Source of the DNA: an uncultured Pelagibacteraceae bacterium | GTDB lineage: Bacteria > Pseudomonadota > Alphaproteobacteria > Pelagibacterales > Pelagibacteraceae | Assembly (NCBI GenBank): GCA_902610315.1 | Contig: CACLVA010000006.1 | Span: 1-64,000 of the forward strand | Length of the DNA stretch: 64,000 nucleotides | Direction: 5' to 3' | Shown here: positions 50,242 to 57,813 of the stretch, piece by piece | How the letters are laid out: each line of letters begins with the position of its first letter | How positions within the stretch are numbered: the first letter of the stretch is position 1 | The notes under the pieces: model-generated | Told to the model about the DNA's origin: nothing | The model's database searches: none | What the model saw: the letters and a program-made list of their open reading frames with translations, nothing else | Program-made: the position numbers and the translations under genes

Positions 50242-51672
50242 ATGAACATAGTAATTTGGGATATAGAATCTTCAAGCTCTAGCACTGACTTCGGAAGTAT
50301 TATTGAAATTGGTGGAATCTTGGTAGATCAAAACTTAGCAGAAAAAGAAAGATTTAATTTAAGATGCAGGTTACCAGAGGGAGAAATTCCTCAATGTATG
50401 GCTCTTCTTGTTAACAAAACTGATGTTAACATGTTAACAAAAGCAAATCTAAGTCATTATCAAATGTTATCTCAAGTTGAGATGATTTTTAAAAAGTGGA
50501 GCCCGGCTATATTCTTAGGCTGGTCCAATATAGGTTTTGACGATGAAATGATCAGAAAAGAGTTCTTCAAAGGATTAAGATATCCATACATCACAAATTC
50601 ATCCCCCAACAAAAGACATGATGGTTTAAATATTGCTCGAGGAGCGTTTGCTCTAGATAATAAAATTTTAAAAACTGAGATTAATGAAAAAGGAAACGCC
50701 GTGATGAAATTAGAATCTTTAGCTAGGATGAACGGTTTTGAGACTAAAGGAGCTCATAGCGCCTTGTTTGATGCAGAACTGACCCATAAAGTTTTAGGTC
50801 TAATAAAGAATAAACAACAAGATACATGGGACAATTTTTTAAAGACTTCAAATAAGCTTGATACAGAAACAATAATAAAAAAAGAAAAGATTATTACTCT
50901 TAATGAGTACTTTTACGGAAAATCAAGACTTTATCTTTGTGCGCCTCTTCATCCAAAATTTTGCATTCATCCAATATATCAATGGGGACAGGCTGTTGAT
51001 CTAAGAGTTGATGTCGAACCTCTCCTAAAAATGTCTATCAATGAACTAAAATCTGAGATGAAAAAAACACCAAAATTTTTAAGAACTATTAGGTCAAATA
51101 AAGCGCCAATAATAATAGGCAAAGAGTATGGTATGAAAGCTGAACCTTATAGCGCTATGGATATTTCTTTAATTAATAAAAGAGCAGAACTAGTAAACAC
51201 TAATGAAAAATTTTCTGAGAATATCTTAACTGCATTAAGAGAAATTGCTGAAGAAAAAGAGCAATCAAAATCTCAAGAAGATATAGAACCAGAGGAAAGT
51301 ATTTATGTGAAATTTACGCCTAACAAAGATACTAATTTATTTCAAAAATGGCATGAAGCACCCTGGAATGATAAATTGAGATTGTTAGATAAATTTGAAG
51401 ATGAAAGAATGGTAGGATTTGGAAAAAAAATCATATTTCAAGAAGCTCCTCATGTTTTACCAGAGTCTATGTTGAAAAAAATCAAGATGGAAATTGCTAA
51501 AAGAATTCTAAGTGAAAAAAAGGAAAAATGGTGGACATGTAAAGAATTTTATCATGAGTGCGACAATCTCAGGGATAAATTTACTAATGAATCTAACGAG
51601 GAAAGTTTAAAATTTTTAGACCAACTTAATAATTATGTAATGTCAATTGAAAAAAAATATAAAAATATATGA
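50242..51672 (+). CDS. sbcB: Exonuclease I-like 3'-5' exonuclease (SbcB family)
   Basis: A 476-residue DEDDh exonuclease. Exo I: WDIESSS (Asp7, Glu9). Exo II: LGWSNIGFDDEMIRKEF. Exo III: HSALFDAELTHKVL with the general-base His. The region after 200, with LCAPLHPKF and IYVKFTPNKDTNLFQKWHEAPWNDKLRLL, follows the extended SH3-like and helical domains of ExoI. It trims single-stranded 3' ends in recombination and repair and is a known phage-sensitive enzyme. Its start is after an AT-rich 99-base gap. Last gene of the island. Confidence 0.8.
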   Translation: MNIVIWDIESSSSSTDFGSIIEIGGILVDQNLAEKERFNLRCRLPEGEIPQCMALLVNKTDVNMLTKANLSHYQMLSQVEMIFKKWSPAIFLGWSNIGFDDEMIRKEFFKGLRYPYITNSSPNKRHDGLNIARGAFALDNKILKTEINEKGNAVMKLESLARMNGFETKGAHSALFDAELTHKVLGLIKNKQQDTWDNFLKTSNKLDTETIIKKEKIITLNEYFYGKSRLYLCAPLHPKFCIHPIYQWGQAVDLRVDVEPLLKMSINELKSEMKKTPKFLRTIRSNKAPIIIGKEYGMKAEPYSAMDISLINKRAELVNTNEKFSENILTALREIAEEKEQSKSQEDIEPEESIYVKFTPNKDTNLFQKWHEAPWNDKLRLLDKFEDERMVGFGKKIIFQEAPHVLPESMLKKIKMEIAKRILSEKKEKWWTCKEFYHECDNLRDKFTNESNEESLKFLDQLNNYVMSIEKKYKNI

Positions 51673-51697
51673 TGTGGATAAAACAATTTAAATTATT

Positions 51698-51710
51698 TAA
51701 GAACTTGAAT
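51698..51710. repeat. Possible island-flanking direct repeat, right copy
   Basis: TAAGAACTTGAAT between the exonuclease gene and trxA, a 12/13 match to 41688-41700 in the same orientation. The pair encloses the accessory island. Confidence 0.3.
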
Positions 51711-51738
51711 ATAAAAAAAAATTTTATATAAAAAACAT

Positions 51739-52084
51739 ATGGCAACAGTAAATGTAACAGATGAAAATTTTGACGGAGAAGTCCTTAAGAACACCAAGCC
51801 TGTTCTAGTGGACTTCTGGTAGCCCTTAGGGGCTACAATTAAAATGCGCTGAATGGTGTGGTCCTTGCAAACAAATTGGACCTATTTTAGAGGAAATTTC
51901 AAATGAAATGTCCGAAGTAGTTATTGCCAAACATAATATTGATAATGAACCCAATACCCCTACTAAGTATGGAGTAAGAGGAATTCCTACTATGTTACTA
52001 TTTTCTGGCGGCGAACTCAAAGCGACTAAAGTTGGAGCAACTACAAAATCTAATATCGTATCTTGGATTAAAGAAAATATTTAA
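51739..52084 (+). pseudogene. trxA: Thioredoxin gene interrupted by a 28-nt hairpin insert (lesion or recoding)
   Basis: The first 27 codons (to VLVDFW) and the last 79 codons (AEWCGPCKQIG onward to SWIKENI) together give a normal thioredoxin of 105 residues. Between them, 51820-51847 is a 28-base insert that starts with an in-frame TAG. Its 5' half folds as TAGCCC-TTAG-GGGCTA. Removing exactly these bases restores the active site WCGPC; there are no other defects. Thioredoxin reduces MsrA, ribonucleotide reductase and others. Either the gene is newly broken, or ribosomes bypass the insert. Borders folC (convergent, overlap four bases). Confidence 0.85.
51820..51847 (+). other. 28-nt insert in trxA with UAG and stem-loop
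   Basis: Begins with TAG in the trxA frame, right after Trp codon TGG; TAGCCC (51820-51825) pairs with GGGCTA (51830-51835). The last three bases are TGC, a two-of-three match to the preceding TGG codon, just before the resumed reading frame GCT GAA. No flanking duplication. Confidence 0.85.
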
Positions 52085-53346
52085 TTAAGATTTAAAATCT
52101 CACCAGCCAAATAAAGGCTTCCAGCACATAAAAAAATAGAATTTTCATCTTTATTATTCAAAATTAAAGATTCTTCAATGCTTTCCGCAGTACGAATATT
52201 CTTATTACCTAGTTTCTTTTTAAATTCTTCTTTAGAAATAGAACCTTCTTGATTAGGAATATCTATTAGAGTTATTGAGTTTACAGATTTCTCAAATTGA
52301 TCAACAAACTCTTTATGAGGCTTGTCATTCATCATCCCACAAATAAGATGAACTTTTTCGTTTTGCTGTTTAACCCATTGAGAAATTGAAATTGCTGAAT
52401 TAATATTATGTCCCCCGTCTATTATTAGCCTATTTTCACCTATTAAATTTTTTAATTTACCTGTTTTTATTTCTTCTAAACGTCCTTTTAATCTCATTTT
52501 TTTCATACTATTTTTGATCTTAGCATCAGATATATTAAATATTTTTCTAGCAGCTGCTATTGAGGTGGTGATATTATAAATTTGGTGATCACCCATTAAA
52601 TTTGGCTGAGGTAACATTATCTCTCCTAATTCATCCTGATAATGAATAAAATTATTTTCAGATTTTGTTACATTAAAGTCGTCACCAAAGAAATATTTTT
52701 TAGATTTATTTTTTATTAAAGATTTTTTAATTTTTGTTTTTATTTCTGAATTCATTTGATTATTAATGAATATGTTGGATACCGGTAATGAGCTAGTTTT
52801 TTCATAAATTACACCATCAATTGTTTTATTATCCAACCAATTTAAATGATCTAAGTGAATTACTCCTAAAAGGGTGAGCAAATTTTGTTTAAACACATTT
52901 GTGCTGTCAAATCTATGAAATAGACCAGCCTCTATAATATTTACATTTTCCTTAAAATTTTCAGCATATTTTATAAAGGCGCATGTCAATATTTCAAAAA
53001 CTGTTGCATTATCATCTCCTAATATTCTATCAACATCTTCCAATAGAATAGCAAGATCGTTTTCACTTATTTCATTGTTATTAAAAACAAATCTTTCTGT
53101 ATATGATTGTAAATGTGGAGAGGTATATAAATTATACTTATAACTAGACTCTTTTAAAATAGTGCTTAGAGCTGTAGCCATAGAAGCTTTTGCATTCGTC
53201 CCAACTACTGTTACAACATTATGCAACTTATTTTGTGGATTTCCCAATTTATTGAGTAAATTAAAGGTTCTGTCTAGTGAGAGATCAATCTTCTTACTAT
53301 GACGCTTCTCTATTTTCGATATTATCTTCTGAAGTTTTGTCAGCAT
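52081..53346 (-). CDS. folC: Folylpolyglutamate/dihydrofolate synthase
   Basis: Adds glutamate to dihydropteroate and folates. The 421-residue Mur-ligase-fold enzyme has the ATP loop VTVVGTNAKASMATALS, IIEAGLFHRFDSTNVF, GVIHLDHLNWL with a metal-binding His, and the late LIIDGGHNINSA loop. It overlaps accD by 50 bases because the first conserved strand lies close to the start. Follows accD as in other alphaproteobacteria. Confidence 0.93.
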   Translation of the reverse strand: MLTKLQKIISKIEKRHSKKIDLSLDRTFNLLNKLGNPQNKLHNVVTVVGTNAKASMATALSTILKESSYKYNLYTSPHLQSYTERFVFNNNEISENDLAILLEDVDRILGDDNATVFEILTCAFIKYAENFKENVNIIEAGLFHRFDSTNVFKQNLLTLLGVIHLDHLNWLDNKTIDGVIYEKTSSLPVSNIFINNQMNSEIKTKIKKSLIKNKSKKYFFGDDFNVTKSENNFIHYQDELGEIMLPQPNLMGDHQIYNITTSIAAARKIFNISDAKIKNSMKKMRLKGRLEEIKTGKLKNLIGENRLIIDGGHNINSAISISQWVKQQNEKVHLICGMMNDKPHKEFVDQFEKSVNSITLIDIPNQEGSISKEEFKKKLGNKNIRTAESIEESLILNNKDENSIFLCAGSLYLAGEILNLN

Positions 53347-54229
53347 GCTCTATTTTTACCTCAGATTGCTTCTTTAGCAAGATAGATAACAATATACCAA
53401 TTTTTTCTGGTAGATCTTTCCTTTGGATTATTGTGTCAACAAAACCACAGGCTTGAACGTGCTCTGATTTTTGAAAATTTTCTGGTAACTCCTCTTTAAC
53501 AGTTCCCTCAATTACACGTCTTCCAGCAAAAGCTATCAAAGCGCCTGGCTCAGCAATTTGAATATCACCAAGCATTGCATATGAAGCTGTAATTCCACCA
53601 GCAACAGGATCAGCAAATAAAACAATATAAGGAATTTTTTTAGCCTTTAACTCATTGATAGCAAGAGTTGTTCTTGTCATTTGGTTTAACGAAATAATTG
53701 ATTCTTGCATTTTCATTCCACCACCTGTTGCAACTACCAACAATGGTTGATTATTTTCTATTGAATGCTGTGCAGCAAATAAAAAGGCCTCACCTTCCGC
53801 AGCACCAATACTAGCCCCCATGTAATTAAAATCAGATGCAATAGCTGTTAATCTTATATTATTTATTGATCCATCCGCTACTACCATACTGCAACTTAAA
53901 CCAGTTTTTTTTCTAGCACTTTTTAATCTGTCTTTATATGACTTGGTGTCGGTGAAATTTAAGGGATCATCCGGTGGCATGGGTGTTCTTAAGACTTCAT
54001 AACCTTCACTACCAAACAATAAATCAAATCTTTGTTTAGGACTAATCCTAAAATGTTTATGACACGGACCTGGGCACACCCATAAATTTTCTTCTAAATC
54101 TTTTTTTAAAATTGGACCTTTGCAACAAGATGTCCAATCACTTTCTTCCATGTCTTTACGAGATGGTCTTTTTTTTAATAGTCTTTTAATTTTTTGTCCA
54201 AAATCTAATGTTTTTTTTAACCAGTTCAT
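53297..54229 (-). CDS. accD: Acetyl-CoA carboxylase carboxyltransferase subunit beta
   Basis: Makes malonyl-CoA with AccA and the biotin carrier. The 310-residue protein opens with a zinc ribbon (SCCKGPILKKDLEENLWVC, then PGPC), and its crotonase-like core shows GGGMKMQES and FADPVAGGITASYAMLGD. A short charged C-terminal tail (KIEHADKTSEDN) is present. Overlaps folC by 50 bases and trpA by four. Confidence 0.95.
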   Translation of the reverse strand: MNWLKKTLDFGQKIKRLLKKRPSRKDMEESDWTSCCKGPILKKDLEENLWVCPGPCHKHFRISPKQRFDLLFGSEGYEVLRTPMPPDDPLNFTDTKSYKDRLKSARKKTGLSCSMVVADGSINNIRLTAIASDFNYMGASIGAAEGEAFLFAAQHSIENNQPLLVVATGGGMKMQESIISLNQMTRTTLAINELKAKKIPYIVLFADPVAGGITASYAMLGDIQIAEPGALIAFAGRRVIEGTVKEELPENFQKSEHVQACGFVDTIIQRKDLPEKIGILLSILLKKQSEVKIEHADKTSEDNIENREAS

Positions 54230-55026
54230 AAAATTTTATTCTTTAATTTTCTTACTAATCTACCTACATTTGTGACAGGATTTTGTCTATCTTTTAAACT
54301 CCTTGTTATTTCTCGACAAATTGTGCTTCCAACAACTAGACCGTCAGCAGATCTCAGATTCGAAATAGTTTTTTCGGTAATACCAAAACCTATTACAACA
54401 TTTTTTGATGGTTTGATTTTTTTTATAACATTATAATTTTTAATGATTCTTTTTGCACTATATTTTAAAGCAGACCCTGTAGTTGATATAGTTGAAATCA
54501 TATAAATCATTTCATGTGAATATTTTATTATCTCTTTAATTCTTTTCAAAGTTGTAGTAGGGGCTATCAATTGAACGAAACAAATAGAATTTTTCTTACA
54601 CAATTTGGCAAAATTTTTATTATCAGGAAATGATAAATCAACAACAATTAACCCATCAACACCAGACTCTTTACATTTTTGAATAAATTTTTTATCTCCA
54701 TAATTAAATATCATTTGGTAGTAACCCATCAATATCATTGGTTTAGATGGTTTTAATTTCTTAAATCTTTTTACAAGTTTAAAAATATCATTTAATCGAA
54801 TACCATTTTGCAAGGCTCTGTAAGAACTATTTTGAATATCTTTGCCATCAGCTGTTGGACAATTGTGAGGTATTCCCCATTCTGCAATATCCAAATCTTT
54901 TGATATTGAATTTAGTATTTGGAGAGATTTTTCCTTAGTATTATCACCGCAAACTGTATAGGATATTAACGCAGGTCTATTTTCTTTTTTTGCAATCTTA
55001 AAGGCATTGTTAATTGAATTTTTCAT
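54226..55026 (-). CDS. trpA: Tryptophan synthase alpha subunit
   Basis: Cleaves indole-3-glycerol phosphate to indole. The 266-residue TIM barrel has the catalytic Glu region as IAEWGIPHNCPTADGKDIQ; the usual E-x-GIPxSDP appears here as EWGIPHNCPTADG, a changed phosphate/catalytic loop. GVDGLIVVDLS, FVQLIAPTTT and GFGITEK are normal. Overlaps trpB by four bases. Pairs with TrpB to channel indole. Confidence 0.9.
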   Translation of the reverse strand: MKNSINNAFKIAKKENRPALISYTVCGDNTKEKSLQILNSISKDLDIAEWGIPHNCPTADGKDIQNSSYRALQNGIRLNDIFKLVKRFKKLKPSKPMILMGYYQMIFNYGDKKFIQKCKESGVDGLIVVDLSFPDNKNFAKLCKKNSICFVQLIAPTTTLKRIKEIIKYSHEMIYMISTISTTGSALKYSAKRIIKNYNVIKKIKPSKNVVIGFGITEKTISNLRSADGLVVGSTICREITRSLKDRQNPVTNVGRLVRKLKNKIL

Positions 55027-56237
55027 TTGGGATAATATCCTAATTGTTCAATATAGATTTTTTTATCTTTGTAACCTTTTCCACAATTGTTGACCACAAG
55101 CACATCACTCTTTTTCAATTTTGGAGCTAAACGAATACATTCACTCCATGCATGTGCTGGTTCTAAACTTGGTCTTATATCTTCTAGTTTAGTAATCAAC
55201 TTGAAAGCGGCTAATGCTTCTTTATCTGAAGCACTCGTGTATCGTGCTCTCCCAGTGTCTTTAAGCAATCCATGCAGTGGACTTGAGCCAGGATAGTCCA
55301 AACCCGCACTTAGGGAATGTGTATCTGCGATTTGACCTTCTTTGTTAGTTAAACAATATTGTGCAGCTCCATGTAAAATAGCTACTTTTGCGTTCGTGGA
55401 TAAAGGCGCAGCATACTTTGCCTCAACACCAACTAGTTCAACATGTTTTTTATCGTAGTCAATGAACTCATTCCAAAATCCTAGCGCGCTACTTCCTCCA
55501 CCTATTACATTGATTAATTTAAGTTTAGGTATTTCACCAAACTCCTTTATTAATTGTTTTTTTAATTCTCTTGAAATTTGAGAGGTTGACCATGCACAAA
55601 TTTTTAAAAAAATATTGCAACCAATTGCTGAGCCTACCGCGAGATGTGTATTATCACAGTTTGAAACATAGTGGCGCATACACTCAGAAACAGCATCTAC
55701 CAAAGTCTTTGAACCTGAGTCGACAGGTACAACTTCAGCACCCGCGTCACGCATGAATTTTACGTTAGGTGCTTGTCTAGAAATATCTTTTGTTCCCATA
55801 AAAATTTTGCACTTTAAATTCATTTTTTTTGCTGCCATTGCAAGATTTTTTCCAAACATTCCGGCACCAGTATCGCCTGCTATGTAACGTTTACCACTTT
55901 CTTTACAAATTAATGCGTTGACGGTTGCATGATACGCCTTGTGCGCATCACCGTTTATAGCAGACACGTCTTTACACCAAATTTGAGCTCCACCTAAATG
56001 TCTAGTTAAATTTTCTAATTTAAAAAAGGGTGTTTCACCTCCAAGATAATGTTTAAAATAATGATCCCTTTTTTTGAGAAATTTTCTATCTTTTCTCAAT
56101 TTTTCAAAAAGCTTAGATAAATCCTCAATTGGCTTTCGCATTGTCTCTGCACAATAGTTTCCACCAAATTTATTTCCATAAAATCCAAACTTATCGTGCT
56201 GGTCAATAAGAGGGGTCTTTTTCTTTAATTTAATCAT
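55023..56237 (-). CDS. trpB: Tryptophan synthase beta subunit
   Basis: PLP enzyme joining indole and serine. The 404-residue protein contains FGYGKFGGNY-type FYGNKFGGNYC, HKAYHATVNALI in the position of the PLP-lysine loop, ETGAG-like DTGAGMFGKNLA, and VIGGGSSALGFW (phosphate loop). In E. coli the Lys sits in HKTNNVL and Glu in AETGAGQHG; here HKAY and GDTGAGMFG replace them, a noticeably divergent variant. Overlaps trpF by eight bases. Confidence 0.9.
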   Translation of the reverse strand: MIKLKKKTPLIDQHDKFGFYGNKFGGNYCAETMRKPIEDLSKLFEKLRKDRKFLKKRDHYFKHYLGGETPFFKLENLTRHLGGAQIWCKDVSAINGDAHKAYHATVNALICKESGKRYIAGDTGAGMFGKNLAMAAKKMNLKCKIFMGTKDISRQAPNVKFMRDAGAEVVPVDSGSKTLVDAVSECMRHYVSNCDNTHLAVGSAIGCNIFLKICAWSTSQISRELKKQLIKEFGEIPKLKLINVIGGGSSALGFWNEFIDYDKKHVELVGVEAKYAAPLSTNAKVAILHGAAQYCLTNKEGQIADTHSLSAGLDYPGSSPLHGLLKDTGRARYTSASDKEALAAFKLITKLEDIRPSLEPAHAWSECIRLAPKLKKSDVLVVNNCGKGYKDKKIYIEQLGYYPK

Positions 56238-56853
56238 TTAATTTTTTAACGTTGTCTAAGAAAATTTTTACTTTAGAAATATCTTTTAATCCAGATGTCT
56301 CTACACCCCCGGATATATCAATATAATTACAAATTTTCATAAACTTATCAAGATTATCGTTGTGTTTAATGTTTCCAGCTATCATCCTATTAATATTGTC
56401 TGGCACATTTTCCATTAAAGTGTGGTCAAATTCTAATGATTTTTCATACCCTTTACCGTCAAATAATATTATATCAGAACAATCCTCGTATTTCTTATAT
56501 TTGATAATATCTTCTTTAGTCTCGACGGTAATTGCAGAAATTATCTTTTTGTTATATTTCTTTTTTATTGATTTTATTTCATCAGGTGTACAATCGTAAA
56601 TTTGAAAATAATCGAAATTTAGATTTTGCATTTCATTTAAAATTAATTGATCGGGTTTAACTAGCACAGATACAAATTGAGATTTTTTATTATCAACTTT
56701 GAGAAGTTTCTGAAGAGAATTTATATCAACAAATCTTTTTGATTTTGGATAATTACATATAAAACCAATTAATTCAGGGGGATTTTTATAGTTTATTAAA
56801 AAATTTAATGTTTTACTATCAGATATGCCACAGATTTTACATTTAAGCTTCAT
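56230..56853 (-). CDS. trpF: Phosphoribosylanthranilate isomerase
   Basis: A 207-residue TIM barrel. KICGISDSK carries the catalytic Cys, FQIYDC the second strand, and the end IDISGGVETSGLKDISKVKIFL has the SGVE phosphate motif as SGGVET. It follows pyrF by overlapping four bases and leads into trpB. No trpC, trpD or trpE is in the window. Confidence 0.9.
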   Translation of the reverse strand: MKLKCKICGISDSKTLNFLINYKNPPELIGFICNYPKSKRFVDINSLQKLLKVDNKKSQFVSVLVKPDQLILNEMQNLNFDYFQIYDCTPDEIKSIKKKYNKKIISAITVETKEDIIKYKKYEDCSDIILFDGKGYEKSLEFDHTLMENVPDNINRMIAGNIKHNDNLDKFMKICNYIDISGGVETSGLKDISKVKIFLDNVKKLND

Positions 56854-57521
56854 TTACTTAAATGATCACTTAGTTTTTTAAAATTACTTTTAATATTTCC
56901 GTTGGTTAAATCTCTACCCATTACTAACCAGTCACTTCCTTGTTTAAATGCTGATTTTGGACTCATAACTCTTTTTTGGTCATTTAATTTAGAGGAAATT
57001 CTTATTCCAGGAGTTATGATTTCTTTTTTAAAAAATTTTCTTATAAATTTTATTTCATGTGGGCTGCAAACTATGGCATCGAGTTTAGCTTTAGCAGCCA
57101 ACTTTGCTTGAAGAATAACAATATCTTTTAAAGATCTTTTATGACCAATGGTTTTTAAATCTTTACTATTTAAAGAAGTTAAAGTTGTGACTCCTACTAT
57201 TTTAGTTTTACCAGACACTTTTTTGACCTCTTTTAAAGCTTTTAAACCGGAAGAAATATGAACTGTGAGATAATCAATCTTTAAATCTTTTAAAGCTAAT
57301 ACAGCTGATGACATAGTATTTGGAATATCATGAAGTTTTAAATCAATGAAAATAATTTTTTCTTTTAGCTTTGAAATAAAATTTCTACCATTTTTAGAAT
57401 TAAGAAATTGTAAACCAAATTTAAAACCAATTTTAAAACTTTTTATGTTGCTCTGTTGTATTATTGATTTTGCTTTATTTAAACTTTTCGTATCAATTGC
57501 TATAAAAATCTTATTTTTCAT
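56850..57521 (-). CDS. pyrF: Orotidine 5'-phosphate decarboxylase
   Basis: Last step of UMP synthesis. The 223-residue TIM barrel shows the catalytic FIDLKLHDIPNTM (D-x-K-x-x-D form), IGFKFGLQF and the phosphate loop SDWLVMGRDLTNG. Overlaps the IHF gene by 11 bases and trpF by four. Confidence 0.93.
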   Translation of the reverse strand: MKNKIFIAIDTKSLNKAKSIIQQSNIKSFKIGFKFGLQFLNSKNGRNFISKLKEKIIFIDLKLHDIPNTMSSAVLALKDLKIDYLTVHISSGLKALKEVKKVSGKTKIVGVTTLTSLNSKDLKTIGHKRSLKDIVILQAKLAAKAKLDAIVCSPHEIKFIRKFFKKEIITPGIRISSKLNDQKRVMSPKSAFKQGSDWLVMGRDLTNGNIKSNFKKLSDHLSK

Positions 57522-57798
57522 TAATTATTTTAAATAGTTCTTTACTCATTTTGAAGTTTATATTTTTTTTTTCTGGAGTATAAACAGTTTCTCCAGTTTT
57601 AGGGTTCCTTGAATTTCTACCCTTTTGTGTTTTTTGATAAAATATGCCCCATCCTCTTAACTCAACTCTTTCCTCGTTCTTCAAAGCTATTTTTATTTCA
57701 TTAAGAAATATATCAAAAATTTTTAGTAAATCTTTCTTTAATAAATTAGGATAAATTATTTTTAATTGTTTTATTAGTTCTGACTTTGATACTGACAA
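57511..57798 (-). CDS. ihfB: Integration host factor beta / HU-family DNA-binding protein
   Basis: A 95-residue DNA-bending protein. SKSELIKQLK opens, VELRGWGIFYQKTQKGRNSRNPKTGE contains the beta-arm with its tip proline, and TPEKKNINFKMSKEL closes. The order rpsA-ihfB is standard for the IHF beta subunit in proteobacteria. It overlaps pyrF by eleven bases. Confidence 0.9.
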   Translation of the reverse strand: MSVSKSELIKQLKIIYPNLLKKDLLKIFDIFLNEIKIALKNEERVELRGWGIFYQKTQKGRNSRNPKTGETVYTPEKKNINFKMSKELFKIINEK

Positions 57799-57813
57799 TT
57801 TAGTTTGTAAATA

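Noticed and set aside
41687..51672. Complete prophage
   Set aside because: Several genes are phage-like (exonuclease, small frames, tRNA-like gene), but no capsid, terminase, portal, tail or integrase gene is present.
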